From Micrococcus flavus (GTDB lineage: Bacteria > Actinomycetota > Actinomycetes > Actinomycetales > Micrococcaceae): 64,000 bases of DNA. The notes beneath the pieces are model-generated. The model was not told the DNA's origin. It ran no database searches and saw only the letters and a program-made list of their open reading frames with translations. This document shows, piece by piece, positions 44,678 to 52,444 of the stretch. How positions within the stretch are numbered: position 1 is the first letter of the stretch; each line of letters starts with the position of its first letter. A program made the position numbers and the translations under genes. The stretch spans positions 62,001-126,000 of the forward strand of contig NZ_JACHMC010000001.1 in the NCBI RefSeq assembly GCF_014204815.1. The letters are read 5' to 3'.

Positions 44678-44694
44678 CTATTGATTTTCGATAG
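44678..44694. promoter_or_regulatory. candidate operator for the DUF2975/HTH pair
   Basis: CTATTGATTTTCGATAG, an imperfect inverted repeat (6 of 8 pairs) in a distinctly AT-rich patch 22 nt before the DUF2975 ATG. The small HTH protein encoded downstream is the natural candidate to bind it. Confidence 0.5.
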
Positions 44695-44715
44695 ATCCTC
44701 ATCGACACTCAAGAC

Positions 44716-45192
44716 ATGAACCGCCCTCTGGCCCTGGCCCTCCAAGTCCTGTCCGTCGCCGGGATCCTCGGGATCCTGACCCTCCAGGTGTGGGCGATCC
44801 CCGCCGTCGCCGCCATCATGGCCGCGGAGTATCCCGAGTTCGCCTTCGCGCAGTGGCCGCTGACCGTGGCGCTGATCGCCGCCCTGGTGGCGATCCAGGT
44901 GGCGCTGGCCGCCGTCGTCCGCCTGCTGAGCCTGGTCCGCGCCCAGCAGATCTTCCGCGGCGATGGCCTGCGGTGGACGGGCGTGATGATTGGCGCGCTC
45001 GCCGCGGCGTGGGGGATCGTCGCCGTCACCACGGCCTGGCAGACCGTCACGGGTGCGAACCACTTCAGCATCCTCCTCCTGGAGCTGCTCGCCCTCCTCG
45101 TGGGCGGTGCGGTGATCCTGCTGATCGTGGTCATGCGCGGCCTGCTCGCCGACGCCACCGCTCTCCGCGTCGAGATGGACGAGGTGGTCTGA
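44716..45192 (+). CDS. DUF2975 membrane protein
   Basis: A 158-residue membrane protein with four hydrophobic helices, typical of DUF2975. Genes of this family are nearly always followed by a small YozG-like HTH gene, as here (2 bp gap). The pair is widespread but its function is not established. The first codons follow an AT-rich promoter region unlike most promoters in this window. Confidence 0.82.
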   Translation: MNRPLALALQVLSVAGILGILTLQVWAIPAVAAIMAAEYPEFAFAQWPLTVALIAALVAIQVALAAVVRLLSLVRAQQIFRGDGLRWTGVMIGALAAAWGIVAVTTAWQTVTGANHFSILLLELLALLVGGAVILLIVVMRGLLADATALRVEMDEVV

Positions 45193-45194
45193 GC

Positions 45195-45434
45195 ATGCCG
45201 ATCGTGGTGAGGATCGACGTCGAGCTGGCCCGCCGCAAGATGGGCGTCGCCGAGTTCGCGGAGCAGGTGGGCATCACCCCGGCCAACGTGGCGGTGCTGA
45301 AGAACGGGCGCGCGAAGGCCGTGCGGCTGTCCACGCTCGACGCGATGTGCCGGGTCCTGGAGTGCCAGCCCGGCGACCTGCTGGAGTGGGTGCCGGACGA
45401 CCCTGCGGAGAGCGGGGGCGAGGCAGGCGAGTGA
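45195..45434 (+). CDS. small Cro/CI-type HTH regulator (YozG-like)
   Basis: A 79-residue helix-turn-helix protein: I-D-V-E-L-A-R-R-K-M, V-A-E-F-A-E-Q-V-G-I-T-P-A-N-V-A-V-L-K-N-G-R-A and T-L-D-A-M-C-R-V-L-E-C-Q-P-G-D-L-L, the standard YozG-like pattern. It probably autoregulates the DUF2975 operon through the AT-rich inverted repeat upstream. The acidic C-terminus is poorly conserved. Confidence 0.88.
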   Translation: MPIVVRIDVELARRKMGVAEFAEQVGITPANVAVLKNGRAKAVRLSTLDAMCRVLECQPGDLLEWVPDDPAESGGEAGE

Positions 45435-45462
45435 GCCGGGGCCCTGCCCCACAATGGAGCCC

Positions 45463-46086
45463 ATGATCCGCGTCGAGCAGGCCCCCGCCGCCCACGAGCG
45501 CGACTGGCGCTGGCTCGACGAGCCGGCCCCCGCCGTCGCCAGCGGCCTGGCGCTCGCCGCGCTGCACGTGACCAGCGGCGCCGGCGGCGGGCTCCTGACC
45601 GCGGTGCCCGGGGCGACGACGGCGGCCGGGCTCCTCGCGCTGCTGGCGGTGGTCCTGGTGGTCGAGTCGGCGGGGCGGGCGCGTCCGTCCGGGCCCACGC
45701 TGCCCCGGCGGTCCCTGCTGTGGCTCGTCGCGGTGCCGGGGGTGGCGTTCGTGGGCGGGCTGCTGGCGCCGAACCCCTCCCTGACCCCGCTGCTGGCGCT
45801 GCCGGCCGCGGTGGTGGGGGCCGGCGTCGCGGACCGGCTGGACACCCGCTGGCCGCTGGTGCTGTCCGCCCTGGCCGGCGCCGCCGCCCAGCCCACGCTC
45901 CTGCGGGCGGTGGACCCCGTGCCCGCCGGCGTGCTGGTGCTCAACGGCCTGATCATGTCGGTGCTGGTGCTGATCCTGCTGACGGTGCTGACGTGGCTGC
46001 GCGCGCGCTCGCCCGGGGGCCGGCTGCACCGGCGAGGGGAGTTCGCGGACGACCACGACGACGACGGCGGCCCCGGCCGGGCGTGA
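45463..46086 (+). CDS. hypothetical multi-pass membrane protein
   Basis: 207 residues with about five to six transmembrane helices and an acidic, His/Asp-rich tail (D-D-H-D-D-D) that could bind cations. No family recognised. An in-frame ATG at 45454 exists, but CACAAT overlapping it and lying 7 nt before the ATG at 45463 favours the latter as a leaderless start. Convergent with the DUF421 gene. Confidence 0.68.
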   Translation: MIRVEQAPAAHERDWRWLDEPAPAVASGLALAALHVTSGAGGGLLTAVPGATTAAGLLALLAVVLVVESAGRARPSGPTLPRRSLLWLVAVPGVAFVGGLLAPNPSLTPLLALPAAVVGAGVADRLDTRWPLVLSALAGAAAQPTLLRAVDPVPAGVLVLNGLIMSVLVLILLTVLTWLRARSPGGRLHRRGEFADDHDDDGGPGRA

Positions 46087-46096
46087 GGGCCGGCGC

Positions 46097-46711
46097 TCAG
46101 CCCGCGTCGTCGTGGAGGTGCTCCGAGCCGATGGCGTCTCCCAGGAGGTCGAGGTCGATCGGCTCCCCGGCGCGGATCACGCTGAGGCGGCCGCTGGCCT
46201 CGAGGATGACCGCCTGGACCTCGCCGAGGTGGCGCACTCCGGCGGCGCGCAGGGCCGTGTTGAGGTGGCCGCGGGTGACGCGCCCGCGGCGCGCCTGGTC
46301 GGCGAGGATCCGGCCGCGGGCCACGATCACGCGGGCCCGGCCGCCCATCGTCCGGGCGCCGCGCACGGTGCCGGTGAGGGCGCCGAAGACCGCCTCGAGC
46401 ACGGCGAGCGTGGTCAGCCCCACGACGCCCGCGGCCAGCGTGGGCGGGTGGCCGAGGATGACGCGGCCCGCCACGGCGCCGAACATCAGGGCCACCACCG
46501 TGTCGAACACGGAGAGACCCGTGATCAGCCGCGCGCCGAACACGCGGAGCAGCAGGAGCGCCGTGAGGTAGATCCCGAGTGCGCTGAGCACCACCACCGG
46601 GACCCGCCACAGCTCCATCCCCAGGTGCTCCGTCAGCGCGGCGGGCCACCCCTGCGGCGGTGTCCAGCCCAGCACGGGAGCGACGGCGGAGGCAGGGCGG
46701 GCGGCGGGCAT
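46097..46711 (-). CDS. DUF421 (YetF-like) membrane protein
   Basis: A 204-residue protein with three N-terminal transmembrane helices (about 35-110) followed by the cytoplasmic YetF/DUF421 domain, recognisable by R-V-I-V-A-R-G-R-I-L and the G-V-R-H-L-G-E-V-Q-A-V-I-L-E-A-S-G segment. Function unknown. GAGAAT lies 6 nt before the ATG at 46711. Longer upstream reading is a shadow of the neighbouring gene. Confidence 0.85.
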   Translation of the reverse strand: MPAARPASAVAPVLGWTPPQGWPAALTEHLGMELWRVPVVVLSALGIYLTALLLLRVFGARLITGLSVFDTVVALMFGAVAGRVILGHPPTLAAGVVGLTTLAVLEAVFGALTGTVRGARTMGGRARVIVARGRILADQARRGRVTRGHLNTALRAAGVRHLGEVQAVILEASGRLSVIRAGEPIDLDLLGDAIGSEHLHDDAG

Positions 46712-46730
46712 GCGCCCATTCTCCCAGGGG

Positions 46731-47438
46731 ATGCCGCAGGGGCGCGGTCGGGGGCGCTGGGGAGCGGGCGCCCGCCGCGCCGCCTCCACTGTCACCGCCA
46801 CCCTCGCAGCCGCCACCCTCGCAGCCGCCGCCGTCGCGCTCACCGCGTGGTCGGGCGGCACCGGGTCCGCCAGCCCGACGCCGTCCCTCGCCCCCGCTCC
46901 CGGATCCGGCGAGGTGGTGACGGAGCAGGCCCTCTCCGGGTTCAAGCGCCTGGCCAACGCCGGCAACGGCAAGGACGTCATGGTCGTCACTGGCCACGGC
47001 TGGGAGGTGTTCAACGCCGGCATCCAGGCGAAGGCCCACGGCGACCACGTCCACAGCTACGCATCCGAGCCGGGCATGACCGGCGTGACCTTCCCCGGCG
47101 GCCACGCCGGCCACGTGGTGACCCACCACGGCCAGACCACGCTCTTCGCGGACGGTACCGGCAGGATCCAGACCTTCGAGTCCGCCCACCTGGACAAGGC
47201 CACGCGGGACCTCATGCCCGTGATGGAGGAGAGCACGACGTCGGCCCCGCACCACGGCGTGGCGCTCGAGCTGGCCGACGGGTCGCTGCTGACGACGCAG
47301 GGCACCGAGGAGTCCCGGGACACCGTGCAGGTGGTCGACCGCGCGTCCGGCGAGGTCAGGGCCGAGACCGACGACGGCCACGAGGGCCACGACCACGGCG
47401 CCGAGCCCTCGGAGGGCCACGAGGGGCACGACCATTGA
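46731..47438 (+). CDS. shortened AztD-like zinc metallochaperone, exported
   Basis: About 235 residues. After an export signal (R-R-A-A-S-T-V-T-A-T-L ... A-L-T-A-W) the protein matches the first-half core of AztD, the periplasmic beta-propeller zinc chaperone: L-A-N-A-G-N-G, K-A-H-G-D-H-V-H-S-Y, P-G-H-A-G-H-V-V-T-H-H-G-like and A-P-H-H-G-V-A-L-E-L-A-D-G-S-L-L. AztD is usually about 400 aa. Here the second half is replaced by a His-rich tail (G-H-E-G-H-D-H). The lipobox position is Trp, not Cys. No aztABC genes are adjacent. The upstream in-frame ATG at 46710 overlaps the DUF421 start. Confidence 0.6.
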   Translation: MPQGRGRGRWGAGARRAASTVTATLAAATLAAAAVALTAWSGGTGSASPTPSLAPAPGSGEVVTEQALSGFKRLANAGNGKDVMVVTGHGWEVFNAGIQAKAHGDHVHSYASEPGMTGVTFPGGHAGHVVTHHGQTTLFADGTGRIQTFESAHLDKATRDLMPVMEESTTSAPHHGVALELADGSLLTTQGTEESRDTVQVVDRASGEVRAETDDGHEGHDHGAEPSEGHEGHDH

Positions 47439-47676
47439 TCGTGTGACGAGACTCCGGCCGGGCGCCCTTCGTGGGGAGGGGTGCCCGGTCGGCGGCCGGG
47501 GGCGTCGTGGGGACGCTGACGGCCAGGGCCGGCACCTGCCGCCGGCCCGTGGATGGAGGAGGGCGGGGCCGCGTAGTGGGGACGCGGCCCCGCCCGCCTG
47601 CCCGCAGGCCCCGCGCCGGGAGGGCCTGCCGGATCCAGGAGGGCCTGCCGGAGAGGATGGCCCGGGGATGGTGGGG

Positions 47677-48471
47677 TCAGTCGGCCACCGGATCGTGGTC
47701 CGTGATCACGCTCAGGCGGTACCGGGTGCCCTCGGGGACCTCGGCGCTCACCACCAGGTCCTCCGCGTCCGACTCCGGCACCATGACGACGTATCCGCCG
47801 CAGCGGTCCGACCACCCCAGGGGTTGGTAGGCGGCGAAGCCGTCCGCCCCGAGGATGCCCACCGAGGACGGGCCGGCGTCCGGGTCGTCGCACAGCAGCA
47901 TCAGGCGCAGGGTGCCCTCGGGGCGTTCGCCGCCCATCGCCGCGCCCCCCTCCCCGGGGGTCTGGAGGCCCTGCAGCTCGGAGGCGATCACGTTGACGTC
48001 CGTCGTGGGCGTGCCGGGCAGCTCGACGCCCTCCAGGGCCCGGGCCAGGGGGTCCTCCGTCGGACTGCCCGCCCGGTGCGTGACGGCGGCCTCCGGGAGG
48101 GCGGCGAGGAAGCCCTCGCTCAACGGCAGAGCCCCGTTCCTGGCGGGATCGGCGCCCTCGGGCACGAACCCGGCACCGGCGGTGGAGCCGCCGCCCGAAC
48201 CCTGCGTGGCGCTCCCGGAGGCCGGCGCCGGAGTGCTCGGCGCCGTGGTGCCGGAGGCTGGCCCGCCCGCGGACGGCGTGGTGGTCTCGGACGTGCTCGA
48301 CGGGGACGGCGTCGTGTCGGAGGACGCCGCAGGGGAGGGTGTGGTGCCGGACGCCGTCGCTGGGCCCCCGCCGCCGGAGCAGCCGGCGAGCGTGAGGGCC
48401 AGGGTCAGGGCCGCCGTCGTGGCCGGGAGGGCATGGCGGGCGGAGCGGAGGGAAGGGGGTGAGGGGGTCAA
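47677..48471 (-). CDS. putative lipoprotein
   Basis: A 264-residue secreted protein with signal peptide and lipobox T-L-A-G-C, a long Ser/Thr/Pro/Gly linker of about 75 residues and a C-terminal domain (E-S-D-A-E-D-L-V-V-S-A-E-V-P) of unknown family. The TTG at 48471 is chosen: GGAGG lies 6 nt upstream and it gives a 31-residue signal peptide, whereas the ATG at 48558 would give an overlong 60-residue one. TTG overlaps the stop of a short upstream ORF. Confidence 0.72.
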   Translation of the reverse strand: MTPSPPSLRSARHALPATTAALTLALTLAGCSGGGGPATASGTTPSPAASSDTTPSPSSTSETTTPSAGGPASGTTAPSTPAPASGSATQGSGGGSTAGAGFVPEGADPARNGALPLSEGFLAALPEAAVTHRAGSPTEDPLARALEGVELPGTPTTDVNVIASELQGLQTPGEGGAAMGGERPEGTLRLMLLCDDPDAGPSSVGILGADGFAAYQPLGWSDRCGGYVVMVPESDAEDLVVSAEVPEGTRYRLSVITDHDPVAD

Positions 48472-48563
48472 GGCGGACCTCCGTCGGTCGGGGGAGCCCG
48501 TGCTCCCGGACGCCGGCCCGACCGGTCGTCGTGCAGTGCGTGAGGGGAGACTATGCATCGCAT
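48468..48563 (-). CDS. short upstream ORF overlapping the lipoprotein start
   Basis: A 31-codon frame (M-R-C-I-V-S-P-H-A-L ... P-P-T-D-G-G-P-P) beginning 7 nt after a TAGACG box, so probably read from a leaderless mRNA. Its TGA overlaps the TTG of the lipoprotein (TTGA), and its last codons carry that gene's GGAGG. This looks like a translationally coupled leader; the peptide itself need not be functional. Confidence 0.42.
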   Translation of the reverse strand: MRCIVSPHALHDDRSGRRPGARAPPTDGGPP

Positions 48564-48631
48564 GGGTCCCCGTCTAGCCCCCGGTGTGAGGGACGCCGGA
48601 TGTGCGCTTCGCGCGCGGCGGGGAGGAGTCC

Positions 48632-49303
48632 TCAGGCGGCCGGTGCCTGACCCCGCACCTGCCGCAGCACCTCGGGGGCGACCGCCGCGGCCCAGTCCTC
48701 GTAGCCGGCGCCGTTGGGGTGGAACAGGTCCCGGGCCAGGCGGCTGACCTGGTGCCTCAGATTCCGCCGCCACGTGGCCGCGTGCACGTCCGCCACGCCG
48801 AGGCCGTGCCGGGCGGCCACCCGCCGCACCACCGTGTTCGCCCGGCACACGCGGGCCTCGAACGGCGGGATGCGGAACGTCGGGACCAGGCCCAGCGTGG
48901 CGCCGGCGGGCAGGGCGCGGGCGATCGCCTCGAGGGGCTCCTCGAAGGCGGCCTCGCGGAACCGCCAAGCCCAGGTGACGTCGTTGCCGCCGACGACGCA
49001 CGTCACCGCGTCCACCCCGCTCGCCGGCATGAGGGGCAGCTGGTCGGCGAGCACGTCCTTCGCCATGGCCCCGCTGACGGCGAGGTTCACCACCCGCACG
49101 GGCCGGCCGGTCTCGGCGGCCACCCGCTCGGCCACCTGGGCCACGTACGTGCGCTCCACGCTCTCGGCCCCGATCCCGACGGCGGCCGAGTCGCCGAGAA
49201 CCACCCACGTGAGGGCGTCGGGGTCCTCGTGCGCGGCGAGGGCGTGCCAGTGGGCACGGTAGTCGGCGTCGTGCTGGGCCTGCCAGCCGGAGGGGGAGGG
49301 CAT
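48632..49303 (-). CDS. SGNH/GDSL hydrolase family protein
   Basis: A 223-residue esterase-like protein. Block I is V-L-G-D-S-A-A-V-G-I-G (catalytic Ser), block III is V-V-G-G-N-D-V-T and block V is L-F-H-P-N-G-A-G-Y with the catalytic His (Asp replaced by Phe-His-Pro-Asn spacing as in some actinobacterial members). No signal peptide, so probably cytoplasmic. The ATG at 49303 follows TAGCCT by 7 nt. Confidence 0.83.
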   Translation of the reverse strand: MPSPSGWQAQHDADYRAHWHALAAHEDPDALTWVVLGDSAAVGIGAESVERTYVAQVAERVAAETGRPVRVVNLAVSGAMAKDVLADQLPLMPASGVDAVTCVVGGNDVTWAWRFREAAFEEPLEAIARALPAGATLGLVPTFRIPPFEARVCRANTVVRRVAARHGLGVADVHAATWRRNLRHQVSRLARDLFHPNGAGYEDWAAAVAPEVLRQVRGQAPAA

Positions 49304-49385
49304 GCGCGCCAGGCTACCGGCGCCCTGACGTGCGGACACGCGGGAGGGCCTCGACTCGGGCCACCTCATGGGCCAGGGTTGGGCC

Positions 49386-49847
49386 ATGACGTGTCTCCGG
49401 GCCGTGGGCCGCTTCTACGGACGCTACGCGCAGTTCGGCGGCCGGGCCGGGCGCGCCGAGTTCTGGTGGGTGGTGCTGTACCTGTCCCTGCTGAGCATCG
49501 TGGTCACCGTGCTGTTCGGGGCCCTCGGGGCGGACACGACGACGGCCGCCCCCTCCGCCGTCGTGTTCCCCGGCTTCGCGGTCAGCGGTCTCAGCGTCCC
49601 CGCCGTCGACTCGATGACCGAGGCCTACCACGACGTCTCCGGTGTCCTCGGCCTGCTGCACATCGTCCCCATGCTGTCCCTCACGGCCCGCCGCCTGAGC
49701 GACGCCGGCCTCACCCCCGTCTGGATGCTCCTGGGTCTGATCCCGGGGCTCGGCGCGATTGCGCTGTTCGTGATGGTGCTGCAGCCGTCGGCTCCGCGCG
49801 AGAGCAGGGCAGGCGCGGCGTCGGGGGATCCGGTGCTGCGCCGGTGA
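49386..49847 (+). CDS. DUF805 membrane protein
   Basis: A 153-residue membrane protein of the DUF805 (YhaH-like) family, shown by F-G-G-R-A-G-R-A-E-F-W-W-V-V-L-Y near residue 20 and the A-R-R-L-S-D-A-G-L-T-P-V-W motif. Three to four helices. Function unknown. CAGGGT lies 6 nt before the ATG. Confidence 0.86.
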   Translation: MTCLRAVGRFYGRYAQFGGRAGRAEFWWVVLYLSLLSIVVTVLFGALGADTTTAAPSAVVFPGFAVSGLSVPAVDSMTEAYHDVSGVLGLLHIVPMLSLTARRLSDAGLTPVWMLLGLIPGLGAIALFVMVLQPSAPRESRAGAASGDPVLRR

Positions 49848-49862
49848 GACCACCCGGTCCGC

Positions 49863-49893
49863 GCAGGACCGCGTCCTGAGGACACGGTCCTGC
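49863..49893. repeat. hairpin repeat, family B copy 1
   Basis: GCAGGACCG (49863-49871) pairs with CGGTCCTGC (49885-49893), and inside it GTCCT pairs with AGGAC, so nearly the whole 31 nt folds. Two further copies with the same core lie at 53204 and 55376. Lies between convergent genes, where it could terminate transcription. Confidence 0.75.
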
Positions 49894-49928
49894 ACACAGT
49901 CCGAGGTCTGGTCGAGGGGGCCGGCCCG

Positions 49929-50762
49929 TCAGGCCGCCCCCGCGCCGGCCACTCCGCGCCCCACCCGCCCCGGGCCCGTCGGCGCCGTACGCCGGTACCA
50001 GTCGAGGCAGAGCAGGGCGATCAGCATGAGGTCGATGTAATCGCCCCCGTAGTACATGAGCTGGGCGCCCTCCTGGGCCTCCGCCGCCCCGACACCCGCC
50101 GGCGGGTGCGCGTAGATGTGCTTCGAGAGGATGGCGTGCAGAGCCAGGAAGCCCACCAGCACCCCGGCCCGCAGCGGGTGCCCGTGCGGATGCGGCGCCG
50201 GGTCCACCTGCAGCATCGCGGCGGTGAACACCCACCCGGCCAGGAGCACGTGCCCGTGCACCACCAGGTGCCCCACCGCGGAGGCGTGCATCCACCCGTG
50301 CAGGGGCGTGGTGTAGAGCAGCCACAGTCCGCCGATGTTCAGCACCGCCGCCACCACCGGATGCGAGATCACCCGCACGTACGGCGTGGACAGCACGCGG
50401 GAGAGCCGCCGCGCCCACACCACGGGCAGGCCGCGCAGGGCCACGGTCACGGGCGCGGACAGCACCAGCAGCATCGGGGCCAGCATGCCCAGCAGCAGGT
50501 GGCCCCACATGTGCGCCACGAAGTCGTGGTGGCCGGCCACCCCCAGCGGCCCCACCGCGACGACGCCGGCCACCACGCCCGCCGCCGCGCTCAGGGTGCG
50601 CGCGTCGGACCAGGCGCGCCCTCGGCGTCGTCCGGCGCACACGAGCACCACGTACAGGATCAGGAAGAGCAGCAGCCCCCCGCCGATGACGACGCCGGCC
50701 AGCGGGAACGGCGCGCTCGCCGCCTCGGCCCCGAGCTCGGCGCCGAGGCCGTGCTCATGCAC
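49929..50762 (-). CDS. cytochrome c oxidase assembly protein, CtaG (caa3) type
   Basis: A 277-residue protein with seven hydrophobic helices and histidines at helix ends (A-G-H-H-D-F-V-A-H-M-W-G-H-L-L-L-G-M), the pattern of the caa3_CtaG family, thought to act in copper delivery to cytochrome oxidase. It also has an early H-E-H. Overlaps the upstream DUF2243 gene by 8 nt; the GTG at 50762 is assumed. No oxidase subunit gene is nearby, so the role is from family only. Confidence 0.85.
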   Translation of the reverse strand: MHEHGLGAELGAEAASAPFPLAGVVIGGGLLLFLILYVVLVCAGRRRGRAWSDARTLSAAAGVVAGVVAVGPLGVAGHHDFVAHMWGHLLLGMLAPMLLVLSAPVTVALRGLPVVWARRLSRVLSTPYVRVISHPVVAAVLNIGGLWLLYTTPLHGWMHASAVGHLVVHGHVLLAGWVFTAAMLQVDPAPHPHGHPLRAGVLVGFLALHAILSKHIYAHPPAGVGAAEAQEGAQLMYYGGDYIDLMLIALLCLDWYRRTAPTGPGRVGRGVAGAGAA

Positions 50763-51297
50763 GGGCGGGAGCCGCGGCCGATCGGGAGCCGCGCCGCCAC
50801 GCCAGGACGCCGACCACCAGGAAGGCGACGGCGATGGCCATCCACACGAGGTCGTACACGAGGATGTTCTCGATCGGCGGGTACGGGCCGGTGCCGCGCA
50901 GCTCGGTGGGGATCACCTCGTACCGGATCTGGTGGATCTTCATCAGCTTGTGCTGGACGGTGCCGTCCCACGCCTGGAAGGCGCCGGCGCCGATCAGCAC
51001 GGCCGGCCACCACCGTCCCACGCCGGGCCCGCCCCGACGGCGCACGTCCGCGAACAGGAACAGCCCGGCCACGGCGGCGAACCAGCCGAACGCATGGAAG
51101 AGCCCGTCCGAGACGAGTCCGACGGCCGTGGTGGAGCGGTCGTAGAAGTGGTGCCAGTGCAGGAGCTGGTGCAGCACGGTCTCGTCCACGAAGGCGGCCA
51201 CGCCCACCCCGAAGAGGAGCCCGGACACCAGCAGTCGGCGGTGGAGGTCGGGGGCGGAACGGCCGACGGGGCGAGCCGTGGCGGAGAGGGAGGCCAT
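50755..51297 (-). CDS. DUF2243 membrane protein
   Basis: A 180-residue four-helix membrane protein with the DUF2243 signature: F-V-D-E-T-V-L-H-Q-L-L-H-W-H-H-F-Y, S-D-G-L-F-H-A-F-G-W and A-W-D-G-T-V-Q-H-K. The many conserved histidines suggest metal or haem contact. It is regularly found with CtaG-like genes, here overlapping one, pointing to a common role in respiratory complex assembly. TACCGT lies 7 nt before the ATG. Confidence 0.88.
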   Translation of the reverse strand: MASLSATARPVGRSAPDLHRRLLVSGLLFGVGVAAFVDETVLHQLLHWHHFYDRSTTAVGLVSDGLFHAFGWFAAVAGLFLFADVRRRGGPGVGRWWPAVLIGAGAFQAWDGTVQHKLMKIHQIRYEVIPTELRGTGPYPPIENILVYDLVWMAIAVAFLVVGVLAWRRGSRSAAAPARA

Positions 51298-51335
51298 GCG
51301 GCCCACGGTAGCGCCAGGCCGCGGGGATGCGCAGA

Positions 51336-52259
51336 TCAGGGGCGCGTTGCGGGCTCGCCGTCCAGCACGCGGTCGACGACGCCGGCCACCTCCGCCCGGT
51401 CCGCGGGTCCCAGCCCGAGCAGGGGACGGGGCAGGCAGCCCGGGGCGGCGTGGCCGAGGTGCTCGGCGGCCGCGGCGGTCACGCGCAGGCTCCCGTGCCG
51501 GGCGAACAGGTCCCACAGCGGTGCCAGCCGCTCCGACTCGGTGAGGGCGTCGGCGGGCCGCCCCTCCCGCACCGCGCGCGTGATCCGCACGGCGGGCTCC
51601 GGCAGGGTCCCGGCGATCACCGAGTACCAGGTGTCGCAGCCGGCGATCAGCCCCGCCGCCCCGAACGCGTCCCCGGAGACGCCCACGCCGACGTGCGTCG
51701 GCACCGCGGTGCGGATCTCCGCCACCCGCTCCGCCGCCGCCCACGGGTCCGCGGGCACGCCCGGGATCTTGAGGGACACGACGCCGGGCAGCGCCGCCAC
51801 GCGCCCGTACAGGGCGGTGCTGAACGTGAAGCGCGTGGTGCCCGGGTTGTCGTAGACGACCACCGGCAGCTCCGTGGCGGCGGTGACGTCCGCGTAGAGA
51901 TGCGCGACGTCGTCGTCGGTGAGGGGCTGGTAGGACTGGGGAGCGAGCAGCAGCCCCCGCGCCCCGGCCGCGGCGGCGTCCTCCGCGAAGGCGAGGGCGT
52001 GGGCGGTGCGCAGTGCGCTCACCCCGGCGTGCACGGGGACGTCCCCGGCGGCGTCGACGGCGAGGCGCACCACGCGCGCCCGCTCGGCGCGGTCGAGGTA
52101 GGCGCCGGAACCGGTGGAGCCGAGCACGGTGATCGCGTCGACGCCGGCGGCCGCGAGCCGCTCCACGATCCGCACGAGGGCGGCCTCGTCGAGGCGGTCG
52201 TCGCGCAGGGGCGTGAGGGGGAAGGCGTTCAGGGCCGCGCGTGCGGGGGCAGAGGGCAT
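51336..52259 (-). CDS. dihydrodipicolinate synthase family protein
   Basis: A 307-residue class I aldolase/lyase of the DapA/NAL superfamily. The lysine that forms the Schiff base is in V-S-L-K-I-P-G, the pyruvate-binding G-S-T-G-S is near residue 45 and the Y of the proton relay in V-V-V-Y-D-N-P-G-T. It is not clearly DapA (the G-T-T-G-E motif is altered), so another keto acid is likely. TACCCT 6 nt before the ATG. Confidence 0.85.
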   Translation of the reverse strand: MPSAPARAALNAFPLTPLRDDRLDEAALVRIVERLAAAGVDAITVLGSTGSGAYLDRAERARVVRLAVDAAGDVPVHAGVSALRTAHALAFAEDAAAAGARGLLLAPQSYQPLTDDDVAHLYADVTAATELPVVVYDNPGTTRFTFSTALYGRVAALPGVVSLKIPGVPADPWAAAERVAEIRTAVPTHVGVGVSGDAFGAAGLIAGCDTWYSVIAGTLPEPAVRITRAVREGRPADALTESERLAPLWDLFARHGSLRVTAAAAEHLGHAAPGCLPRPLLGLGPADRAEVAGVVDRVLDGEPATRP

Positions 52260-52444
52260 GGGGGGAGGGTAGCGGGGCCGGACCGGATCGTTGACGGATC
52301 AGGGCGCAGGGGGTGGACTGTGCCCCACATCCCCGGGCGCCCAGGAGGCCCTCATATCACATCAGCTCGAGCAGGAGATCATGGACGCCGCCCGCTCCTC
52401 GACGACAGGCTCCGGATCCCTGGCGGACGCGGTGGAGCACGAGC

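Noticed and set aside
47439-47676. A gene or second half of the AztD-like protein in the following 238 bp.
   Set aside because: No frame continues AztD motifs; the sequence is a GC-rich gap with only partial repeats of GGAGGGCCTGCCGG and no ribosome site.
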